From contig CAYGRM010000320.1 in NCBI GenBank assembly GCA_964352225.1, positions 1 through 7,828 of the forward strand: DNA of 7,828 nt. The letters are read 5' to 3'. This document shows positions 1-5,305 of this stretch, one piece after another (position 1 is the stretch's first letter; the number at the start of each line of letters is the position of its first letter). Under the pieces are notes generated by a model, which was not told the DNA's origin, did not search any database, and saw only the letters and a program-made list of their open reading frames with translations. This stretch comes from CAJQQY01 sp964352225 (GTDB lineage Bacteria > Bacteroidota > Bacteroidia > Chitinophagales > Saprospiraceae). The position numbers were made by a program, and so were the translations under genes.

Positions 1-38
1 GTTTTAATTAGTTGATTTTTAGATTTGAAAAACAATTC

Positions 39-1289
39 ATGACATTTACCCTTATTCTATTTTTCTTAGTGCTATCTGCCTTATTTTCAGGATCGGAGAT
101 TGCTTTCGTTTCAGCCAATAAGTTGCGAATAGAATTAAAGAAAAATAAAGGATCTCGCCGAGGTGCTATCCTTGCACATTTTTACGAAAAACCTGCGGAC
201 TTCCTGGGCACTATGCTGGTGGGAAACAATATTGCCTTGGTGGTTTTTACCACTATGGTATCTAAAGTTTTAGAACCCTTTTTTCAAAATTTTTTAGGTA
301 TTGAAAATGCCTTGGTGATGTTGCTTATTACGACCATTTTGATTACGATAATCGTACTCATCTTTGGAGAGTTTTTGCCCAAGACCCTTTTTCGCTTATT
401 TGCAGATGATATGTTATATTTTTTAGCTTACCCGTTGCGATTTTTGCAATGGCTACTTTGGTTGGCATCATGGGTGATGATTCGCTGTTCGAATTTGTTT
501 TTAAAAGTATTTTTTAAATCAGAAGTTTCGCAAGTGGAAAATGCTTTGACGCGAGTTGATTTAGGGGATTTTATCCAAAGCTCCATGACGGAAGAGAACG
601 ATGATATTGATACAGATTTATTTCACAATGTGTTGCAATTAAGAGAAGTCAAAGTAAAAGAATGTATGATTCCTCGCCCTGAGATCGAAGATATTGATGT
701 GAATGATAGTATCGAAGATTTGGAGCAATTGTTTCGGGAAACGAAGTTATCGAGATTAATTGTCACGGAAGACGATATAGATAATGTGCTTGGATATGTT
801 CATCATGCGCAGATGCTCAAAAACCCAAAAAGTATTCGACAATTGATTTTAAACGTTCCATTTGTTCCGGAAACCATGCGAGCACAGGTGCTGATGAATC
901 GATTTATCAAAACAGGAACTACGATTGCTTGCGTCGTCGATGAATACGGTGGTGTGGCAGGGATCATTACTTTGGAAGATATTTTGGAAGAGATATTTGG
1001 AGAAATTGAAGACGAACATGATCAGGAAGAATATATAGAAACGCAAGTTTCTGACAAGGAGTTTATCTTTTCAGGACGATTGGAAATTGATTATTTGAAT
1101 GAGAAATACGAAACATTAGATTTTCCAGAAGGAGAATACGAAACTCTTTCTGGTTATCTCGTTACAACTACTGAAGCGATCCCTGAACAAAATGCAGAAA
1201 TAATTTTGGAAGGGTATAAATTTATATTGGAATTAGTTTCTGATACAAAAATTGAGACAATTCGGGTGGTTAAGTTGGATGGGGAGTAG
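39..1289 (+). CDS. CNNM/CorC-family (HlyC-type) membrane protein with CBS pair
   Basis: Probable inner-membrane ion transporter or regulator of the CNNM/CorC family, linked to Mg2+ or Co2+ efflux in characterised members; the old name 'hemolysin' is historical. The 416-residue product starts with a DUF21/CNNM domain: hydrophobic segments at about 2-24, 60-78, 88-110 and 126-148, the GSEIAFVSAN signature in the first, and the GEFLPK motif at 110-115. Two CBS domains follow (about 208-262 and 270-325, with CMIPRPEI and the DEYGGVAGIITLEDILEE signature), then a CorC_HlyC C-terminal domain (about 335-412). Length and domain order are those of a complete family member. I chose the ATG at 39 because it puts the first membrane helix at the N-terminus, as in relatives; a TTG at 12 just after an in-frame stop would add nine residues. 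The family includes the gliding-associated GldE, which cannot be told apart here. The neighbours do not clarify its role. Confidence 0.9.
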   Translation: MTFTLILFFLVLSALFSGSEIAFVSANKLRIELKKNKGSRRGAILAHFYEKPADFLGTMLVGNNIALVVFTTMVSKVLEPFFQNFLGIENALVMLLITTILITIIVLIFGEFLPKTLFRLFADDMLYFLAYPLRFLQWLLWLASWVMIRCSNLFLKVFFKSEVSQVENALTRVDLGDFIQSSMTEENDDIDTDLFHNVLQLREVKVKECMIPRPEIEDIDVNDSIEDLEQLFRETKLSRLIVTEDDIDNVLGYVHHAQMLKNPKSIRQLILNVPFVPETMRAQVLMNRFIKTGTTIACVVDEYGGVAGIITLEDILEEIFGEIEDEHDQEEYIETQVSDKEFIFSGRLEIDYLNEKYETLDFPEGEYETLSGYLVTTTEAIPEQNAEIILEGYKFILELVSDTKIETIRVVKLDGE

Positions 1290-1406
1290 TTGATTTTTCA
1301 AAACTGATTCTAGTATTTAATAATTGAAATTATCATCACAATCTTTTTTTTAGAAAAATCTAAAATTGAAAGGAAAACCATGAGAAGTGAGGAGCGGGCG
1401 AGGATC

Positions 1407-1458
1407 GGTGAAAAATGAGGGTGCGGGAGCTTGCTTTGCGTTTAGCTATTTTTTCACC
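1407..1458. repeat. Inverted repeat, inner hairpin 1
   Basis: GGTGAAAAAT at 1407-1416 pairs with ATTTTTTCACC at 1448-1458, with a single extra T in the right arm. AGCT at 1428-1431 and again at 1444-1447 could extend the fold inside. The enclosed segment is the GC-rich part of the intergenic gap. The arms are direct sequence observations; that they fold in RNA or DNA is inference. Confidence 0.55.
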
Positions 1459-1470
1459 TAGAATTTTTTG

Positions 1471-1499
1471 GTTCTTTTTTTTTCAATGAAAAAAAGAAC
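1471..1499. repeat. Inverted repeat, inner hairpin 2 (T-run/A-run)
   Basis: GTTC followed by nine T and CA is mirrored by TG, seven A and GAAC, giving a near-perfect palindrome with a two-base length difference in the homopolymer. It lies 12 bases after the first inverted repeat, which suggests both belong to one element. It is not a standard intrinsic terminator because the homopolymers form the stem and are not a tail. Confidence 0.55.
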
Positions 1500-1594
1500 A
1501 ACGCTCCATTCATCCACTAACTTCAAAATGTAAAACGAAGTTATCTAACTCATACGATACACATAAATATCACCAATTACCGACCACAATTTTA

Positions 1595-3835
1595 ATGAAA
1601 AAATGGCTAACCGATATTATCTATTCCTTCCCCGTGCAACTACTTTTTTTGCACATGCGCAACAATTTGTTACTCATTGGGATGTGGATTTTTGTCGTGT
1701 TGCTTTTGACTGGGACGATTGCTGATTTGTATGGAGTTAAGTATTTATTTCTTTCCCCTGAGTACATGGACCAAGTTGGCTTTAAAAGTTTCTTCATTTT
1801 AGGAGCAGCGTTTGGTGGGTTTTTTATGACTTGGAATTTGACAACTTATCTTTTGGACGCGCACCTCTTTCCTTTTTTAGCCTCCATGAAAAGACCTTTT
1901 ACAAAGTTTATTCTCAATAACTTTATTGTTCCCAGTACCTTTTTAGCATTTTACTTTACGTATACTATTTGGTTCCAACGATACTTTGAGTATTGGTCTA
2001 CAGAAGTGATTTTGACTAATTGTGTTGGGTTTTTATTGGGAGTAGTTTTGATGTTGCTCTTATCATCTTTTTATTTTCAATTTACGAACAAAGACATTTT
2101 TAATTTTTCCAAAAAAAGAAAAGGAAAAACACCTCCCAATCTTGTCGAGAGCATGGCGCCCAATCGCCGAATCGATCGTATTCAAAATATTAAAGAGGGA
2201 AGTGTCCGTTGGCGAGTTGATACCTACCTGACTGAATCTTTTCGGCCTCGCATTGTTCGATCAGTTCAACATTACGATTATAAATTATTGCTTAGCGTTT
2301 TTAAACAGAATCATTTAAATGCCTTGGTGGTACAATTGATGAGTTTGGTAACGCTGATCATTATGGGGTATTTGATAGATTATCCAATATTTAGAATTCC
2401 AGCGGGAGCAAGTATTTTGATCATGTTTAGTATTGTGATTGCTTTGTCGGGAGCGATTACCTATTGGTTTGATCGGTGGAGAATTACGGTTTTTGTAGTA
2501 CTCTTAGTTGGGATAAATTTTTTGACAAAATATGATAGTTTTAATCATAAGAACAAAGCCTATGGACTCGATTATGAAGTAGAACCAGCAAAATATACTT
2601 ACGCAGATTTACAAAAAATATGTGTTGCAGAAAATGTGGAAGAGGACAAAGCAGCAACTATCGAAATTTTAGAAAATTGGAAAAATAAATTTCCCAAAGA
2701 AAAAAAACCTAAAATGGTGATCGTCTGTGTGAGTGGGGGAGGACTACGAGCAGCAGCTTGGGCGATGCAAGTGATCCAAAAAAGCGATAGTTTATTGAAT
2801 GGTCAATTACTACCACATACAGTTTTGATGACTGGCGCTTCGGGGGGAATGATTGGGGCAGCTTATCTACGTGAATTGTATTTGCAAAAAATACAAGGTG
2901 AAAATATCAATATCTACGACCGAAAATATATTGACAATATTTCAAAAGATATGTTGAATTCTATTGGCTTTACGATTGTGACCAATGACTTATTTTTGCC
3001 TTGGTCAAAATTTGAAGTAGATGGCAAAACGTATCGAAAAGATCGAGGCTATATTTTTGAAAAGCAATTGAACGAAAATGTTAATCACGTTTTTGAACAA
3101 AAATTAAAAGATTATAAAACTCCCGAATCGGACGCCATTATTCCGATGACTTTTTTGACGCCTTCCATTGTCAATGATGGTCGCCGAATGATTATTTCAC
3201 CGCAAGGAGTTTCTTATATGACCATTCCACCAATTGGTGTGGAGCGACCCAATGCAGTAGAAATTGATGCGGTAGATTTTGGAAGAGTCTTCGCTGAGCA
3301 AGGTGCACAAGAGATGAATTTTGCGACAGCGCTAAGAATGAATGCCACTTACCCGTACATTTTACCCAATGTTTATTTGCCCAGCAAACCTGGAATTGAA
3401 GTGATGGATGCTGGTTTTCGAGACAATTATGGGATTAATTCAGCGACTCGTTTTATCCATGTGTTTAAAGATTGGATTTCAGAAAATACGAGTGGCGTAG
3501 TGTTACTTCAAATTTCAGCACAGATAAAAGTCGAAGAAATTGTTCCCAACGATGATCAAGGTGCTATCGAAGCCATGCTAAATCCGCTTGGCATCGCAGG
3601 ACAAATTTTGACGCTGCAAGATTACGAACAGGACACTAACCTTGGATTTATTTTTGACCTTTTGGGAAGAGATAAGTTTGATGTGATTCGATATATTTAT
3701 TATCCAAAAGATGAATTGGAACGCGCCTCAATTTCTTTTCACTTGACGAGCAAGGAAAAAAAGGATGTATTACGATCTTATTTTTTGAAAAAGAATGATG
3801 AGAAATTTGAGCGATTGAGGAAAGCTTTAGAATAA
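1595..3835 (+). CDS. Patatin-like phospholipase fused to multi-pass membrane region
   Basis: Predicted membrane-bound lipid acyl hydrolase, 746 residues. The C-terminal half carries the full patatin set: a glycine-rich oxyanion-hole motif SGGGLRA at 380-386, the nucleophile elbow GASGG (GxSxG) with Ser416, and the catalytic aspartate in DAG at 605-607, giving a Ser-Asp dyad. The N-terminal 315 residues hold about seven hydrophobic segments (near 23-46, 64-88, 106-127, 138-161, 243-262, 269-291, 294-311), with a Lys/Arg-rich loop between the fourth and fifth. Such long membrane-fused patatins occur in Bacteroidota. Substrate is unknown; phospholipid or another acyl ester is likely. The ATG at 1595 is the first plausible start and gives a basic MKKW N-terminus; no Shine-Dalgarno is visible. 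The gene stands alone on its strand, 305 bp after the CNNM gene, and converges on the dehydrogenase gene. All catalytic residues are present, so it should be active. Confidence 0.88.
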   Translation: MKKWLTDIIYSFPVQLLFLHMRNNLLLIGMWIFVVLLLTGTIADLYGVKYLFLSPEYMDQVGFKSFFILGAAFGGFFMTWNLTTYLLDAHLFPFLASMKRPFTKFILNNFIVPSTFLAFYFTYTIWFQRYFEYWSTEVILTNCVGFLLGVVLMLLLSSFYFQFTNKDIFNFSKKRKGKTPPNLVESMAPNRRIDRIQNIKEGSVRWRVDTYLTESFRPRIVRSVQHYDYKLLLSVFKQNHLNALVVQLMSLVTLIIMGYLIDYPIFRIPAGASILIMFSIVIALSGAITYWFDRWRITVFVVLLVGINFLTKYDSFNHKNKAYGLDYEVEPAKYTYADLQKICVAENVEEDKAATIEILENWKNKFPKEKKPKMVIVCVSGGGLRAAAWAMQVIQKSDSLLNGQLLPHTVLMTGASGGMIGAAYLRELYLQKIQGENINIYDRKYIDNISKDMLNSIGFTIVTNDLFLPWSKFEVDGKTYRKDRGYIFEKQLNENVNHVFEQKLKDYKTPESDAIIPMTFLTPSIVNDGRRMIISPQGVSYMTIPPIGVERPNAVEIDAVDFGRVFAEQGAQEMNFATALRMNATYPYILPNVYLPSKPGIEVMDAGFRDNYGINSATRFIHVFKDWISENTSGVVLLQISAQIKVEEIVPNDDQGAIEAMLNPLGIAGQILTLQDYEQDTNLGFIFDLLGRDKFDVIRYIYYPKDELERASISFHLTSKEKKDVLRSYFLKKNDEKFERLRKALE

Positions 3836-3928
3836 CGAATTAAGAACAAGGATTTATGATTTGAGAAGTGACCCTAACAAGCTAGTTCGTCAAACTTCTC
3901 AAATCCTTGTTCTTAAATCGTTATTCTA
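3828..3928. terminator. Large imperfect palindrome, probable bidirectional terminator
   Basis: The left arm (3828-3869) and right arm (3894-3928) are complementary over 35 positions with one mismatch (A/T near 3839) and one 7-base bulge in the left arm; the 24-base loop could pair further (GAC/GTC, AAC/GTT). The left arm begins inside the last codons of the patatin gene and the right arm ends 9 bases from the stop codon of the convergent dehydrogenase gene. Position between two convergent stops suggests a shared terminator or transcription barrier. The stem is much longer than a normal intrinsic terminator and has no clean T-run, so a palindromic repeat element is the alternative. Confidence 0.6.
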
Positions 3929-3937
3929 TATTCCTAT

Positions 3938-5122
3938 TTACCCCTCATAAAAAATCCGATAAACCACATTCGCCATATCATCTGAAACCAAAAGCGATCC
4001 ATCTTTCATAAATTCCATATCTACTGGTCGACCCCACACATCCCCATCTTCATCCAACCAACCATCAGCAAAAGTCGCTGAACTTTTCACGTTATCATTT
4101 TCATCCAAAGTCAAAAGTGCCAATCGATAGCCTTGTTTTTTAGTTCTATTCCACGAACCATGTTCCGCTACTAAGATTTGTTTTTCATATTTTTTTGGAA
4201 AATTTCCAGCAGGAATAAATTCAATTCCAAGTGGTGCCACATGCGCACGTAACACTTTTGCCGGAGGCGTAAAACCTGCGCAAGTGTGCTTCGAAATAGA
4301 GTCATCATCTTCAGGCATATCACCTTGGTGACAATATGGGTAGCCGAAATGCATTCCATCTTTAGGAGCATGATTTACTTCGCAACCTGGCGTGTCATCG
4401 CCCCACCAGTCTCTACCATTATCAGTAAACCACAATTCTTTATTATCAGGATGCCAAGTAAATCCAACGGTATTTCGGATACCTTTTTGTACAATTTCCA
4501 AATCAGTTCCATCTGGATTGATCCGAGTAATAGTACCATAAATTTCTTCTTCCTTTTCACAAATATTACAAGGAGCTCCAACTGGAACATATAATTTTCC
4601 ATCAGGACCGAAGGAAATAAATTTCCAACCATGATGAGTTTCCGTAGGATATTTATCATGGATAATTTTTGAGGTAGGATTTTCTAAGTTATTTTCAATG
4701 TCTTCGAATTTGTGAATTCGGCTCACTTCTGCTACGTACAAATCGCCATCTTTAAAAGCAACCCCATTGGGCATCTCCCAGCCTTTGGATAATTGATAAT
4801 GTTGACCATTTTTTACGGCAGTCACCACCCCTTTTTTACTCATTGTACCAACAAAGAGCGTTTCATTTGGAGTCAAGGCCAATGATCTTGCTCGATCAAT
4901 TCCCTCTGCAAAGACTTCCACTTTAAAACCATCCGGTAATTTTATTTTATCCAAAGGAATCTTATCGTATTCTTTTTTCGTAGGTTTTGAGGTGCCTCCT
5001 TTTTTCTCGGATTCAGTTTTTGGGGTTTCATTTTTCACATTAGCTATAGCCACGGTAGCTGGCGTTTCGTTGCCGCAACTCCAAAGAAAAATACAAAGTG
5101 CAAGCAGGAATATGTTTTTCAT
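3938..5122 (-). CDS. PQQ-dependent sorbosone/glucose dehydrogenase-type lipoprotein
   Basis: Predicted quinoprotein sugar dehydrogenase of the soluble glucose/sorbosone dehydrogenase beta-propeller family, oxidising an aldose or similar sugar outside the cytoplasm with PQQ as cofactor. The 394-residue product begins with a lipoprotein signal (MKNIF, hydrophobic core, LWSC with Cys16), then a Lys/Thr/Glu-rich linker to about residue 55, then the propeller. Family motifs include HHGWKF (163-168), GPDGKLYVPVGAPC (172-185), GIRNTVGFTWHP (214-225, the Arg-Asn pair expected at the cofactor), HVAPLGIEF (294-302), VAEHGSWNR (318-326) and GRPVDMEF near 364-371. Trp at the lipobox -2 position is unusual but tolerable. 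Five cysteines (185, 188, 247, 264, 281) sit in the domain. It is transcribed divergently from the barrel gene and convergently with the patatin gene. The family call is firm; the true substrate, and whether the cell makes or imports PQQ, are not visible. Confidence 0.88.
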   Translation of the reverse strand: MKNIFLLALCIFLWSCGNETPATVAIANVKNETPKTESEKKGGTSKPTKKEYDKIPLDKIKLPDGFKVEVFAEGIDRARSLALTPNETLFVGTMSKKGVVTAVKNGQHYQLSKGWEMPNGVAFKDGDLYVAEVSRIHKFEDIENNLENPTSKIIHDKYPTETHHGWKFISFGPDGKLYVPVGAPCNICEKEEEIYGTITRINPDGTDLEIVQKGIRNTVGFTWHPDNKELWFTDNGRDWWGDDTPGCEVNHAPKDGMHFGYPYCHQGDMPEDDDSISKHTCAGFTPPAKVLRAHVAPLGIEFIPAGNFPKKYEKQILVAEHGSWNRTKKQGYRLALLTLDENDNVKSSATFADGWLDEDGDVWGRPVDMEFMKDGSLLVSDDMANVVYRIFYEG

Positions 5123-5161
5123 TTTTTAAGATTTTAATTTTTTTATGGAAAATTGATCTGA

Positions 5162-5169
5162 CAAATCTA
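5162..5169 (-). promoter_or_regulatory. Candidate -7 promoter element (TAnnTTTG) for the dehydrogenase
   Basis: On the minus strand this reads TAGATTTG, an exact match to the Bacteroidota -7 consensus TAnnTTTG. It would start transcription near 5155, about 32 bases ahead of the ATG. The -33 position is only T-rich (TTTT rather than TTTG), so the match is partial. Confidence 0.4.
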
Positions 5170-5224
5170 ATCATTTATAGAAAATAAAATTTATGTTACT
5201 TTAAACATTATATCTTGTCTTTAG

Positions 5225-5254
5225 TTTGCAATTGTGCAAATATAGATTTTGCAC
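5225..5254. promoter_or_regulatory. Candidate operator: repeated TTTGCA/TGCAAA half-sites
   Basis: Three copies of one hexamer lie within 30 bases: TTTGCA (5225-5230), its complement TGCAAA (5235-5240) and TTTGCA (5248-5253). The second and third form a perfect 7-base inverted repeat GTGCAAA/TTTGCAC with a 7-base spacer (5234-5254), the shape of a dimeric regulator site. On the plus strand the site overlaps a weak promoter-like pair (TTTG at 5225-5228 and TAGATTTTG at 5243-5251; spacing shorter than usual), so a bound protein could control the barrel gene and perhaps the divergent dehydrogenase. Confidence 0.35.
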
Positions 5255-5305
5255 TTAAATATGGGATAAGCTTAACTTTCAACTAATCGAAAATAATCAA
5301 CTACA

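Larger units (their letters stand above)
1290..1594. other. 305-bp non-coding gap with structured block
   Basis: There is no credible coding sequence here. The first 90 bases are AT-rich, with small inverted repeats (ATAATT/AATTAT at 1320-1333; TTTTAGA/TCTAAAA at 1348-1365). Neither is GC-rich or followed by a T-run on the plus strand, so neither is a clear terminator for the upstream gene. From about 1387 to 1440 the composition turns abruptly GC-rich, then T-rich and A-rich. This block contains two inverted repeats and is flanked by GGAGCG (1391-1396) and its complement CGCTCC (1502-1507). The last 85 bases before the patatin gene are AT-rich, and I could not find a convincing TTTG/TAnnTTTG promoter in them. 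Confidence 0.7.

Noticed and set aside
20..27. TAGATTTG resembling a Bacteroidota -7 promoter element before the CNNM gene
   Set aside because: It lies only 11 bases before the ATG, leaving almost no leader, and the -33 region falls outside the window.
12..38. TTG start adding nine residues to the CNNM protein
   Set aside because: It directly follows an in-frame stop and would place a charged FRFEKQF stretch before the first helix; the ATG at 39 fits the family better.
849..1046. Minus-strand open frame inside the CNNM gene, and similar ones at 6659-6865 and 7390-7599 inside the barrel gene
   Set aside because: They are antisense shadows of conserved coding sequence with no family resemblance.
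1348..1365. TTTTAGA/TCTAAAA hairpin as a terminator for the CNNM gene
   Set aside because: The stem is almost entirely A/T, short, and not followed by a T-run on the coding strand.
1381..3871. Shared decamer TGAGAAGTGA at 1381-1390 and 3862-3871 linking the two intergenic structures
   Set aside because: A 10-base match is expected by chance many times in a window of this size, and similarity does not extend beyond it.
4171..4659. Open frames on both strands inside the dehydrogenase gene (4171-4371, 4286-4594, 4375-4659)
   Set aside because: They lie within a well-supported gene in other frames and show no recognisable domain or start context.
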